Positions 16,682 through 25,789 of a stretch of 64,000 nucleotides of DNA are shown here, one piece after another (position 1 is the stretch's first letter; each line of letters opens with the position of its first letter). The DNA is taken from the NCBI RefSeq assembly GCF_023634655.1, contig NZ_JAMKMS010000002.1:248001-312000 (forward strand), in the 5' to 3' direction. The position numbers and the translations under genes are program-made. Below the pieces are notes generated by a model that searched no databases, was not told where the DNA came from, and was given only the letters and a program-made list of their open reading frames with translations. The stretch is from Vibrio methylphosphonaticus. GTDB taxonomy: Bacteria; Pseudomonadota; Gammaproteobacteria; Enterobacterales; Vibrionaceae.

Positions 16682-18325
16682 CTATTCCATCGCAATGACG
16701 TCCCTAACATTCGCATCCAAAACAAAGCTAGAGTCGTGGCTGACGAGAATAAATGCCCCTTTATATTCTTGAAGTGCCATTGCCAGTAAGCTTTTAGATT
16801 CAATATCTAAATGATTATCTGGTTCATCCAATAACAAAACCGTCTCATCATCGTTTTGTGTCACGATCAACATGGAGAGTTTCATCTTCTCTCCACCGCT
16901 TAGGTGCGCCACTTTGCGATGAACATTATCTCGACGAAACCCAATTCCAGCGAGGAGCGTTCTCGCCTCACCTAACGTGATACCGCGAGTATATGTGAGC
17001 AAACTGTCCAGAATTGACTGCTGTTCGTTAAGTAAACTGAAATGTTGGTCAAGATATACGGTTTGAACATGGCAAGAGATAGTGCCCAACAGGTGAGGAT
17101 GACTTCCGTGTATCGCCTTTAGCAAGGTCGACTTTCCACATCCATTTTTGCCTTGTAAGTGATAGCGTTCGCCCTGCTTGACCGCAAAAGAGTACGGTCC
17201 CATACCGCCATACTTTAATACGCAGTTTTCGATATTGAGTAAGGTCTTTTTCTTAAAGGATGTTAAGGAAGAGAAATAGAACGCTTGAGGAGCGACACTC
17301 ACCTGTTCCGCCTTTAGGGACTGCAACTTCGATTTATGGCTATCTTGCTGGTTTCTTTGTTGTTTGACTGCCGAGCGTTGACTTTGTCCGGCTTTATTTT
17401 TCATGGCATCTAACAGTATTTTCGGCTGACTCCCTGAACGCCTTAGTCGGTTTCCTTGTGCAGCGCGCTGCTGCGCTTTTTCTTGGCTAAGCTGTGCCTG
17501 ACGCTCACACTTTTTTTGCTCAGATTTCACCTGAGCAATTTTCTTGTTGAGTGCCGTCGTCTGCAATGTCGATTGCGCCAAGTAATGATCATAGTTTCCT
17601 TTAAAATAATCCAACCCTAAATGCGTCATTTGTACGATAGCATCCACCTGATTGAGTAAATTTCGATCATGGGTAACCAATAATATCTGACCATCAAAAT
17701 GGTGACACTGTTCAATCAGCCATTGTCGACCGTCTTCATCGAGGTGATTGGATGGTTCATCCAACAAAAGCACGTCAGCGCCAGATTGAAAACACTGATG
17801 CAATTGCAACCTCGCTATTTGCCCACCACTTAACGAGTGGCAATACGCGTCTAAGTCAGGCTCAATTCTAAGTGACTTCAGTACCTCCTGGGCATCACTT
17901 TCCAGTGACCAGTCTTCACCGACGATATCAAAGTAGCGTTGTTCGCACTCCCCTTGGCTAATAGCACGTAACGCTTGACGCTTTTTCGAAATACCTAGGA
18001 ATTCAACAACACTCACGTCACGATTTAACAGTATCGAAGGCTGTTGTGAATAATACGAAAATTGGCCATGGCGTATTATTTGGCCTTCCGTCGGTTGCTT
18101 CTTTCCCAGTAGCAACGACAGCAATACTGATTTACCTACCCCGTTCCTCCCCACCAACCCGGTAAACCGATCTGCCAATGAAAAATGTATATTTTTGAAT
18201 AGCCATTCACCCGTATCCAGTTGGAATGACAGTTGTTGCGCCACCAACAACGAACTCGATGGTAGAGTTTGCATTGATGATGGGTGCGTTTTCGTTGTTT
18301 TTTGACGTGTATTACGTGCAGGCAT
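16682..18325 (-). CDS. ABC-F family ATPase
   Basis: A 547-residue soluble protein with two ABC nucleotide-binding domains and no membrane segment. Domain 1 has GLVGRNGVGKSVLL, LSGGQIARL and VLLLDEPSNHLD; domain 2 has [22 protein letters not shown] and VLLLDEPDNHLD. The linker (about 235-330) is long, charged and helical (KKIAQVKSEQKKCERQAQLS). ABC-F proteins act on ribosomes as translation factors or antibiotic-protection factors. The subfamily is unclear, so a resistance role should not be assumed. A strong Shine-Dalgarno (AAGGAGG) precedes the ATG. Confidence 0.9.
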   Translation of the reverse strand: MPARNTRQKTTKTHPSSMQTLPSSSLLVAQQLSFQLDTGEWLFKNIHFSLADRFTGLVGRNGVGKSVLLSLLLGKKQPTEGQIIRHGQFSYYSQQPSILLNRDVSVVEFLGISKKRQALRAISQGECEQRYFDIVGEDWSLESDAQEVLKSLRIEPDLDAYCHSLSGGQIARLQLHQCFQSGADVLLLDEPSNHLDEDGRQWLIEQCHHFDGQILLVTHDRNLLNQVDAIVQMTHLGLDYFKGNYDHYLAQSTLQTTALNKKIAQVKSEQKKCERQAQLSQEKAQQRAAQGNRLRRSGSQPKILLDAMKNKAGQSQRSAVKQQRNQQDSHKSKLQSLKAEQVSVAPQAFYFSSLTSFKKKTLLNIENCVLKYGGMGPYSFAVKQGERYHLQGKNGCGKSTLLKAIHGSHPHLLGTISCHVQTVYLDQHFSLLNEQQSILDSLLTYTRGITLGEARTLLAGIGFRRDNVHRKVAHLSGGEKMKLSMLIVTQNDDETVLLLDEPDNHLDIESKSLLAMALQEYKGAFILVSHDSSFVLDANVRDVIAME

Positions 18326-18902
18326 ATCCGCCTCCTTTTACGATAAATGCAAAAGGGGTTGCGCCTTTCGAACCGAATGGCTAAACGTTACTTTGACCGT
18401 ATTATCACAACGTCCAAATTCGCTCGAACACGTTTATATTGTAAAGAACCATAACGCCACTTTAAGCGCAAAGTATCTAAACACACGAAGTACAACGACA
18501 ATGGATTTGGCTAACCAGCCAAGATAATACAATGATGCAGATAGAAATGACGAAGTAACGCCCACTAACCCCGAGAGTCCAATTAATTAGATAGAAAATG
18601 GATGTCAGGATGTTAGTACTTCATTATGGCGTTCGCTCCGCTTGATATGATGGCTAAATTCTAAACCCAAATAGACCAATAAGGCAACTGACCTTTTTTT
18701 GAGGTGTGAACTCGCAAAACCTAGACTAGCTAATCACATTATTAAGTAAGCATAGCCTAGCGATGACGGCGCAGTCGTCAGAGTAAAGCCGTCACTAGGC
18801 AGCAAAGTTGCCGTCATTTATGAATTATGCGATCACTGAGATAGTTTTTATGCCGATCCAAAACTATGCTTAAGGTAGGCACAAAAACATGAGGGTATAG
18901 TG
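18326..18902. other. Long intergenic region with a bulged hairpin
   Basis: About 575 bp without a credible gene. A notable structure at 18756-18799 pairs CCTAG+TGACGGC with GCCGTCA+CTAGG (a 3-nt CGA bulge, 17-nt loop), followed by AGCAAAGTTGCCGTCATTT. It lies 103 bp before the universal stress gene. It could be a leader structure, a terminator of an unseen transcript, or a small RNA end. Confidence 0.5.
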
Positions 18903-19322
18903 ATGAAATATAAGCATATCTTAGTAGCGTTAGAGCTGTCGGATGATAGCCATGTAGTCATTGATAAAGCAGTATCCTTTGCCAAGCTTCTGGATGCTGA
19001 AGTGTCGTTTATTCATATTGATGGGAGTCATGGAGAAATCTACCCAGATTTAGTCGATATTCAAGCAGAGCCTGAACGTCAACCGCTAAGCGCGACTTCA
19101 AATGAAAAGCTCATCGCTTTTAAACAGTACACAGACTTCCCTATCAAACGCTTCTTAGTCGGCACTGGTGACTTGGGTGATAAACTTGAAGATACGGTCA
19201 CAGAAAACGAGATTGACCTCTTGATTTGCGGTCATCACCATGATTTCTGGAGCCGTATTGTTTCTTATTCTAGACACCTAATTAATAAGTCTCCGATCGA
19301 TATTCTAGTTGTACCTATCTAA
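18903..19322 (+). CDS. Universal stress protein, UspA family
   Basis: A 139-residue single-domain Usp protein: N-terminal YKHILVALELSDDSHVVIDKA, core DLLICGHHHDFWSRI, and C-terminal SPIDILVVPI. The lack of the G-2x-G-9x-G(S/T) ATP-binding signature (here GHHHDFWSRIVSYS) places it in the UspA-like, non-ATP-binding group. The ATG at 18903 is chosen over the overlapping GTG at 18900 because GAGGG lies at a good distance. It is monocistronic, with a strong terminator after it. Confidence 0.9.
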   Translation: MKYKHILVALELSDDSHVVIDKAVSFAKLLDAEVSFIHIDGSHGEIYPDLVDIQAEPERQPLSATSNEKLIAFKQYTDFPIKRFLVGTGDLGDKLEDTVTENEIDLLICGHHHDFWSRIVSYSRHLINKSPIDILVVPI

Positions 19323-19371
19323 GCTCACTTCGATTGAGTTCAGTTCAGTTCAGTAACAAATAGAGCGATAA

Positions 19372-19405
19372 AAATAAGCAGCGATAGTGGTAGCGCTGCT
19401 TATTT
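19372..19405. terminator. Terminator between usp and the convergent 190-aa gene
   Basis: Perfect 12-bp arms (AAATAAGCAGCG at 19372-19383, CGCTGCTTATTT at 19394-19405) are followed by GGTTTTT on the plus strand. The arms suit both convergent genes. Confidence 0.85.
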
Positions 19406-19438
19406 GGTTTTTAGACTATTGATCGCCAACTTAGCAGG

Positions 19439-20011
19439 TCAACTGGCTTTCATCTGCAGTGATAATTGTTGTAGATGCCTAATGGCTTCAACGTGTTGTG
19501 TATAGTCGGCAAACTTTGCCAACCGCTCATCACTCATTTCAAATAGATCGTCCCTCAATTCCCAATAGAGTGCAGAAGTGTGTAGCATCGCTGCCAAAGA
19601 CTTGTAAACCTCTTGCTCATAGATCGTCAGGAGCCTATCCCGCTGCATCTCACGATCGCTGTCGTCAGAAGATTGCTGCATGTCACTGATCAATTTTCGA
19701 TAGCGTGTACCGCCAGTCATACTTTCCATCAATGGCTGATTGTCTTTAGCCAGATCGGTCAGGGTCGCGTGAATTAGGCTCAACCAATTCTTCTGAGTGA
19801 GATCGCTATTGTCGATATCTTGGAAGTTCAGACGTATCTTTGACTCTATCGATTTTTGTGCTTTCTTTAGTACCGAACGACACGTTTGAAAAGGCAATTG
19901 ATACTGTTTGCACAATTCGACAATTAGGACATGAAACCCGCCTTTAGGGAGGTGAAGGGCCGCTTTGAATGTGGCTAGTGCGTGTTCTTGGTCTTCGGTA
20001 AGATCGGTCAT
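19439..20011 (-). CDS. Hypothetical helical cytoplasmic protein
   Basis: A 190-residue protein with no signal peptide or membrane segment. It is rich in long amphipathic helices (LVIELCKQYQLPF-type start, SLAAMLHTSALYWELRDDLF near the C-terminus). I do not recognise the family. It lies 48 bp upstream of nothing on its own strand except the 3' terminator; the next gene on the minus strand (20060-20326) is just upstream and could share a transcript. The coding look is good: a single long frame and an ATG start. Confidence 0.7.
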   Translation of the reverse strand: MTDLTEDQEHALATFKAALHLPKGGFHVLIVELCKQYQLPFQTCRSVLKKAQKSIESKIRLNFQDIDNSDLTQKNWLSLIHATLTDLAKDNQPLMESMTGGTRYRKLISDMQQSSDDSDREMQRDRLLTIYEQEVYKSLAAMLHTSALYWELRDDLFEMSDERLAKFADYTQHVEAIRHLQQLSLQMKAS

Positions 20012-20059
20012 TTCATTTATCTTCTTAAAATACAGGTATCGCTCATACGATTTCTGCCG

Positions 20060-20326
20060 TTAAGCCTCTCTAGTTATCTCTATTTTGTCAATGCGTTTTA
20101 AACCATGCACGATCTTTGAAAACAATAGGTGACAATAAAACCTTACACCTAACATCCCACATAAACTGGCGCTACCCATTGACAGAACCAAACTGACAAC
20201 CAGCTCATTAAAATGCACGACACCTATTAACAAAAAAACGTAAATTAACAAAAAAACGTAAATTGCTTCGCTAAGTCGCACAACTAATGTACGAAGCCAC
20301 GTTTTTTGATGCAAAGTCACAGACAA
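20060..20326 (-). CDS. Hypothetical small membrane protein with duplicated 6-residue segment
   Basis: An 88-residue frame with two hydrophobic segments. The first contains an exact duplication, YVFLLIYVFLLI, made by an 18-bp tandem repeat in the DNA. No ATG is available: the frame opens at TTG (20326) or GTG two codons later, and no clear RBS is seen. It ends 48 bp before the ATG of the 190-residue gene on the same strand. It may be a real membrane gene or a decaying one. No family recognised. Confidence 0.45.
   Translation of the reverse strand: MSVTLHQKTWLRTLVVRLSEAIYVFLLIYVFLLIGVVHFNELVVSLVLSMGSASLCGMLGVRFYCHLLFSKIVHGLKRIDKIEITREA
20226..20261. repeat. 18-bp perfect tandem duplication
   Basis: Units 20226-20243 and 20244-20261 are identical (ATTAACAAAAAAACGTAA). 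The repeat is in frame with the 88-residue ORF and lengthens its first hydrophobic helix by six residues. Confidence 0.95.
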
Positions 20327-20663
20327 GAATAGCTATCCATTCATATCACTAGATAACGTAAAGTATCGATTCAATTTGTAAAATATGCATCTAAACGAGT
20401 AAAATCCGACCAGTTAAGCTTCTGGATATTACGCTTAAAACAGCTCCCCAATGAAAACAAGAGCAAAAAATCAGCACTTAACAACATTTTAATGACAAAT
20501 GTTAGAAAAATGCACTATTCACACTTCCATCTATAACCACAAACTGGTTTACTTGTCACGATTACAGCGCCTAGTAAAACTTTAGAAAGTGTATATAAAA
20601 AATTACATCACATTTTTCGGCGCCTAGTATAAACAAACACAACAGAATAATTTTGGAGTTACC

Positions 20664-22094
20664 GTGGCAACGAGCAATACAAACACAGCGCCCCGTGATA
20701 ATTGGGGATCGAAGCTAGGCTTCGTTATGGCTGCAGCAGGTTCTGCTGTAGGTTTGGGGAACATTTGGAAGTTCCCTTACACAGCAGGCGAAAACGGCGG
20801 TGGTGCTTTCATCGCAATCTACTTAGCCTTTGTTATTTTTATCGGCTTTAGCGTTATGCTAACTGAGTTTGCGGTAGGTCGTAAGACCGGTCGCAGTGCC
20901 GTTGGTGCTTTTAAGTCAACAGATGGTCGCTGGACGTTCGTTGGGGTAATCGGCGTTCTAAGTGGCTTGCTAATCATGGGCTTCTACCCAGTTGTAGGTG
21001 GTTGGGCACTGGCTTACGTTCAGAAAGTGTCTACCGGTCTACTCAGCACGCCAGAAGCAATTGGCGACAGCTTTGGTGGCTTCATCACTAACCCAATCCA
21101 ACCACTGATGTGGATGGGCGGCTATCTATTACTTAACGTAATCATCGTAAGTCGCGGTATTTCTGGTGGTATTGAAAAAGCAGGTAAGGTTCTTATGCCA
21201 ATCCTGTTCCTGATTCTAATCATCGTATCAATAAAAGGTTTGATGCTTCCTGGCGCAATGGCGGGTGTTGAATTCCTGTTTAGCCCTGACTTTTCGAAAG
21301 TAGACAGCGGCGTGGTATTAGCAGCACTTGGGCAAGCCTTCTTCTCATTAAGCCTAGGTATGGGCTGTATGATCACTTACGGTAGCTACCTTAGAAAGAA
21401 AGAAAATCTTGTTCAAACCACTGCAATGGTTACTGCGATGGACACAGGTGTTGCAATCCTTGCTGGTATCGCGATGTTCCCTGCGATGTTTGCTCTTGGC
21501 ATGGAACCAGCGGCAGGTCCTGGTCTAGTATTCGTTGTTGTTCCTCAGCTATTTGCTGAAATGGGCGGCGTTGGTGTGGTGTTCGCACTACTCTTCTTCA
21601 TTGGCTTGTCAGTCGCGGCACTAACGTCTTCTGTTTCTCTAATGGAAGTTGTCGTTTCTTACCTAATAGATGAGAAAGGCTTCAAACGTATTACAGCAGT
21701 ACTTTCTGCAGCTTCAGTCATGGCTGTGCTGTGTATCTTCGCTTCCCTATCACTAGGTGGTTTAGGTCCAACGCTGTTTGATACCGGTGCATTTGATATT
21801 TTCGACTTGCTTACTGACAAAATCTTCCTAGCTGTTGGCGGTATGTTGGTATGTATCTTCGCAGGCTGGAGACTGACTCGCGAAGAGCTAGAGAAAGAAA
21901 TCACCAACGATGGCGAAGTAAAATTCCCACTATTTGGTCTTTGGTACAACCTAGTTAAATACGTTATCCCAGTAGCAGTAGCAATCGTAGCATTTGCTGG
22001 TATTTCAAGCGGCTTTGACAGTGGTAAAGGTCCAATCATGTTAGTGGGTATCGGTATCATTGCGCTAACAGGTTTCCTTTCTAAGAAACTATAA
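20664..22094 (+). CDS. Sodium-dependent transporter, NSS (SNF) family
   Basis: A 476-residue inner-membrane symporter, bacterial LeuT/MhsT-like in length. The N-terminus carries the NSS signature (SAVGLGNIWKFPYTAGENGG), with the unwound TM1 residues that bind Na+ and substrate. About 11-12 hydrophobic segments follow. Substrates in the family are amino acids or biogenic amines; which one cannot be read here. The start is GTG at 20664 with GGAG seven bases upstream. It is a single-gene unit closed by a strong terminator. Confidence 0.93.
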   Translation: MATSNTNTAPRDNWGSKLGFVMAAAGSAVGLGNIWKFPYTAGENGGGAFIAIYLAFVIFIGFSVMLTEFAVGRKTGRSAVGAFKSTDGRWTFVGVIGVLSGLLIMGFYPVVGGWALAYVQKVSTGLLSTPEAIGDSFGGFITNPIQPLMWMGGYLLLNVIIVSRGISGGIEKAGKVLMPILFLILIIVSIKGLMLPGAMAGVEFLFSPDFSKVDSGVVLAALGQAFFSLSLGMGCMITYGSYLRKKENLVQTTAMVTAMDTGVAILAGIAMFPAMFALGMEPAAGPGLVFVVVPQLFAEMGGVGVVFALLFFIGLSVAALTSSVSLMEVVVSYLIDEKGFKRITAVLSAASVMAVLCIFASLSLGGLGPTLFDTGAFDIFDLLTDKIFLAVGGMLVCIFAGWRLTREELEKEITNDGEVKFPLFGLWYNLVKYVIPVAVAIVAFAGISSGFDSGKGPIMLVGIGIIALTGFLSKKL

Positions 22095-22129
22095 GCAATC
22101 ACGCCTTAGATAGTCACAGCATCATTATG

Positions 22130-22162
22130 AAAGAGGAATCAGTAGATTCCTCTTTTTTTATG
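22130..22162 (+). terminator. Terminator of the NSS transporter gene
   Basis: Perfect 11-bp arms (AAAGAGGAATC at 22130-22140 and its complement at 22145-22155), an AGTA loop, and a run of T directly after. Confidence 0.95.
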
Positions 22163-22245
22163 TCAGAATTCCGCTCCAACATATTCCCCTACTTCGTACT
22201 TCAAGTTAGACTTTGCCACCTTGCTTGTTTATTAGAGATTTATTG

Positions 22246-22875
22246 ATGTCTTCACCTGCCCATTCCGTTATTGTGCTCGATTTTGAAACCACGGGGTTAT
22301 CCCCAAATCAAGGCGATAGAGCCATAGAAATTGGTGCAGTGAAACTCGAAAATGGCATTGCCGTTGATCGCTTTCAATCTTTGATGAATCCGGGCTTTAG
22401 GGTCAGTGGCTTTATCGAAAACTACACGGGAATCAGCAACCACATGCTGGCGAGTGCGCCAAGCTGTGAAGAGGTCATGCGAGAGTTTTCAGATTGGATT
22501 CAGCATAGTAACCTCGTGGCGCACAATGCATCATTTGATCAACGCTTCTTAGATGCAGAACTGGATAGAATTCAAGCCAACTATCAGGGTACATTTGCCT
22601 GTTCGCTGCTGGCTTCACGTCGATTAACGCAAGATGCACCATCACATAAACTGGGTGATCTCATCCGTTACCATCATATTGAAAACGATGGAGTATTTCA
22701 CCGTGCGTTGGCAGATGCGGAAGTCACCGCCTCTTTGTGGATGGTCTTGCTCAATACGCTACACCAGCAGCATCAAATCACCACGCCAAGTTTTGAGTTA
22801 ATACAGAAACTATCCAAAACACCGAAAGCGTCTGTTGATAATTTCTTACGTAAATACGCTGAGATGCAAAGTTAA
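22246..22875 (+). CDS. DnaQ-like 3'-5' exonuclease (DEDDh)
   Basis: A 209-residue nuclease with the three exonuclease motifs: VLDFETTGL (ExoI), HNASFDQRFLD (ExoII) and HRALADAEVT (ExoIIIh). It resembles stand-alone PolIII-epsilon-like exonucleases rather than DnaQ itself, because no HolE/alpha-binding tail is apparent. The ATG at 22246 (MSSPAHS) is preferred over an upstream TTG (22213). It is expected to degrade 3' ends of DNA or RNA with two metal ions. The neighbouring DMT permease is on the same strand but about 90 bp away. Confidence 0.9.
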   Translation: MSSPAHSVIVLDFETTGLSPNQGDRAIEIGAVKLENGIAVDRFQSLMNPGFRVSGFIENYTGISNHMLASAPSCEEVMREFSDWIQHSNLVAHNASFDQRFLDAELDRIQANYQGTFACSLLASRRLTQDAPSHKLGDLIRYHHIENDGVFHRALADAEVTASLWMVLLNTLHQQHQITTPSFELIQKLSKTPKASVDNFLRKYAEMQS

Positions 22876-22968
22876 TTCACGTTACAGTAGTAATTGAAAT
22901 TAAATCGAATTCTTTATTAAACGGAATACACCTTTAACGAAACGTGTACTTTAAACTAAGAGCGCCCT

Positions 22969-23874
22969 ATGAACTCTCGTCTAGCTGAATTATTCCCTGT
23001 TGGTGTCCGCTTTATGCTGCTGTCGGCTCTGGGCTTTGCCTTAATGTCAGCATGCGTTAAGTACGTCAGCACTTTTGGACTGCCCGTTTTTGAAATTGTT
23101 GCTGCGCGAGCGTTAGTGTCATTGATCATTAGCTATGGTGATGTAAAACGTAAAAAGATTTCGGTGTGGGGTAACAATAAAAAGCTCCTCCTTGCACGCG
23201 GCACGGTAGGCACCATGGCGTTAATGTGCGTGTACTATTCCATCACCACACTACCTCTTGCTGAAGCAACCATTTTACAATATACCCACCCAGTATTTAC
23301 CGCGTTTCTCGCCTTTATTTTCTTAAAAGAACGCGTCCAGTTCTCAACCGTCTTATGTATTTTACTGTGTCTGCTGGGTTTGTACGTGATGGTGTATCCA
23401 ACCCTCAGCTCAAATGGTGTCAGTGACCTGCCACTATTTAACGTCGGCATCGCCATTTTAGGAGCATTTGGCAGTGCTATCGCTTATGTCATCGTCAAAA
23501 AGCTAAGTGTGACAGAAGATAGTTCAGTCATTATTTTTTACTTCCCATTGGTGGCGCTCCCTTTGTCGATACTGCTGATTGGTGATGAGTTTGTTATGCC
23601 AGATCTCACGCTGACGTTTTTGTTGGTGTTGGTGGGAATATTTACTCAGATTGGGCAATTAGGCTTAACCAAAGCAATGCAAACGCAAGCGGCAGGTAAA
23701 GCCTCTGCGTATGCGTACGTGCAAATTGTCTTCTCCATCATCCTTGGTGCTATTTTCTTTAGTGAAACGCCTTCCTTCTGGACCTATGCGGGCGGCGCTT
23801 TGATTGTCATGGGCGCCATGATCAATGTATTTGGCAAAAACCTGAAATCTCCCCGTATGCTACGATCTCAATAA
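22969..23874 (+). CDS. DMT superfamily (EamA) transporter
   Basis: A 301-residue protein with about ten hydrophobic helices arranged as two EamA repeats: FMLLSALGFALMSACVKY near the N-terminus and AYVIVKKLSVTEDS in the second half, with LAEATILQYTHPVFTAFLAF at the end of the first. The family exports or imports small metabolites and amino acids. No neighbour hints at the substrate. Confidence 0.9.
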   Translation: MNSRLAELFPVGVRFMLLSALGFALMSACVKYVSTFGLPVFEIVAARALVSLIISYGDVKRKKISVWGNNKKLLLARGTVGTMALMCVYYSITTLPLAEATILQYTHPVFTAFLAFIFLKERVQFSTVLCILLCLLGLYVMVYPTLSSNGVSDLPLFNVGIAILGAFGSAIAYVIVKKLSVTEDSSVIIFYFPLVALPLSILLIGDEFVMPDLTLTFLLVLVGIFTQIGQLGLTKAMQTQAAGKASAYAYVQIVFSIILGAIFFSETPSFWTYAGGALIVMGAMINVFGKNLKSPRMLRSQ

Positions 23875-23996
23875 CTCAGATTTGAAGCGCTAAGATGTGT
23901 CAGTCAAAGGGAGCGAACTCAATAAATTCGCTCACTTTGGCTAATATTTGCTAGAAGCGAATATTTGCTAGAAATAGTTAAACTTACTCGTAATAA

Positions 23997-24785
23997 TTAA
24001 AGTTGATCACGAATACTCTTCGCTTTCAATAAGGCGTAGGGTGTACTTAACATCCAAATCGTGAACCCAATAAATGTGACTAACAAAAGACCTCGCAAAA
24101 AGTAAACACAGGCTCTCCTGATCACCGTGCTATAAGCGGTGGTAAGTGTGATATCAAAACCATAGGCCTGTGAAGTCACCTGTTGACGCACAGGTGCACC
24201 AAACCAAGTTTCATGGTCGTTGTGACGTGCCATGGAAGCACGTTGCTCGCGTTGGTTCGGCAGCCTTATTTCATAATCAGCAAAGTCCAATCGTGGCGCA
24301 ATCCAAGACCCAACCATTCTTCTTGGATTCACATACGCAAACGAGTGACGCTCTCCCTCCTGAATCGAGATCACAAATGATGTTTCTGGGAAATAGTCAG
24401 TATGCTTTGACCACCCTAAGAAAAGATCCGCAAATTGATCACCTTGCCAATATTGCTCTTTACTATTAACCGGTCCAAAAATACTACAAGCCGACCATGA
24501 ACCTGAGGACTCTTCAACAACCCCTAACGCCCTCACCTCCTCATTTTCGTAGGTCAGATTTGCATATTCTCTCTGCAAGGATAAAGGACAATTAGGATTA
24601 TATGGCAGAGAGATAATGGCATGAGAAATAGCACTGATATGACTTTCTATTTTATCCAAGCTGTATTCTGCACTGTGCTTCATTTCTCTTTTTACAATCA
24701 TGTTTGCATGAAAAAAGCTTATTACTGCGACAGCCAAGATCACGAGTAGTATCAACGCTACCTTACTATATGGACCTTTCAACAT
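23997..24785 (-). CDS. Stand-alone CSS-motif periplasmic sensor protein (no EAL domain)
   Basis: A 262-residue membrane-anchored protein: an N-terminal helix (about 8-27), a periplasmic CSS-type domain, and a second helix (about 230-250), then only a short tail (KAKSIRDQL). C66 (NPNCPLSL) and C100 (WSACSIFGP) match the two cysteines that form the redox-sensing disulfide in CSS-EAL phosphodiesterases such as PdeC/YjcC. The EAL output domain is absent and no EAL-like sequence follows. It overlaps the next CSS gene by 20 bp and is the second gene of that pair. It may signal through another protein. Confidence 0.8.
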   Translation of the reverse strand: MLKGPYSKVALILLVILAVAVISFFHANMIVKREMKHSAEYSLDKIESHISAISHAIISLPYNPNCPLSLQREYANLTYENEEVRALGVVEESSGSWSACSIFGPVNSKEQYWQGDQFADLFLGWSKHTDYFPETSFVISIQEGERHSFAYVNPRRMVGSWIAPRLDFADYEIRLPNQREQRASMARHNDHETWFGAPVRQQVTSQAYGFDITLTTAYSTVIRRACVYFLRGLLLVTFIGFTIWMLSTPYALLKAKSIRDQL

Positions 24786-25551
24786 TGTCTCCCCGATTAC
24801 GATGCTTAACCATTAATAAGTACCCTAATAACGCGCCGTATATTGCGGTGAATAACCCAATCAAACGGTACGAAAATGTCACTAACTGACTAAGAAACTC
24901 TGTCGAAGAACGGTGCACCGAAATTTGATAAGGGAATACATCGGACGACAAACCAAACGAATAGGTTAATGTCGAATCACTTTGTGAAAAACCAAACCGT
25001 TCTATTCGAATAGCCTCTTCGTCGGTAAACGAGAGCGTAATATTCGACTTTTTATTATTGGGGCCAATCCACCAACCTAGAATCGCCTTTGGATTAACCA
25101 ACGCGATGACCAATCCATCGTTTCTTCTAACCGCCAGCGCAAAAGAGCTGTCTCGCCGATACTTAGAAAATTTAACTTTGCCAAACAGCAAGTCACCTCG
25201 TGATGAATAGTCCCAATCTCTTTCATCTACATGACGGCTATATAAGCCAAAGTTACTACACAAATTAGGGAATGGCCCTTGAAGTTCTCCCACTATCAGA
25301 CCGCGTAATGTCACGCTATTAAACACTCGCTCCCGAAGTAGAGTCATATAAGTTGAATCGCACTGTTGTAATACTGGTAATTGTCGCAACTCTTGCTCGA
25401 CAGTAGAAAGGTGGGCGTCAATTCTTGTCACAATCTGCTCTACATCATCTCTCAAGTTATCTCGAAATGTCATTACATGATAAATAGAACCAAGCAGCCA
25501 AGTGTAAATCATAATCAGAAAAACATTGAAAAGCGTCTTTTTAATCGGCAT
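24766..25551 (-). CDS. Stand-alone CSS-motif periplasmic sensor protein, paralogue of the next gene
   Basis: A 261-residue protein with the same plan: N-terminal helix (about 8-26), a periplasmic domain with C64 (LQQCDST) and C98 (PNLCSNFGLY), and a C-terminal helix ending KHRNRGDNVERSI. The cysteine spacing (34) is identical to that of the downstream paralogue. No EAL or other output domain is attached. The ATG at 25551 is chosen; a TTG at 25566 is possible. The gene is divergent from a BaeS-like kinase across about 240 bp, so the pair may feed or be controlled by that system; this is inference. Confidence 0.75.
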   Translation of the reverse strand: MPIKKTLFNVFLIMIYTWLLGSIYHVMTFRDNLRDDVEQIVTRIDAHLSTVEQELRQLPVLQQCDSTYMTLLRERVFNSVTLRGLIVGELQGPFPNLCSNFGLYSRHVDERDWDYSSRGDLLFGKVKFSKYRRDSSFALAVRRNDGLVIALVNPKAILGWWIGPNNKKSNITLSFTDEEAIRIERFGFSQSDSTLTYSFGLSSDVFPYQISVHRSSTEFLSQLVTFSYRLIGLFTAIYGALLGYLLMVKHRNRGDNVERSI

Positions 25552-25789
25552 AAATATCTGTATCAATTTGTCATTGAATTCTTTTATACCAATATTGTGT
25601 GAACATTCTTTAACTCAGCGCAACAAAACCATTATTTCTGTCAATATAATTGTCAAAACTATCAACCTACAACGTATCCACACAATCTATATAACCAGTT
25701 CAGTCGTTTTTTCCATTTTTTCTCCACATTTTTTCGCTAAAATGCCATATATAGTGATACCGAATGGTTTTTTATACCAAGGACTACCC

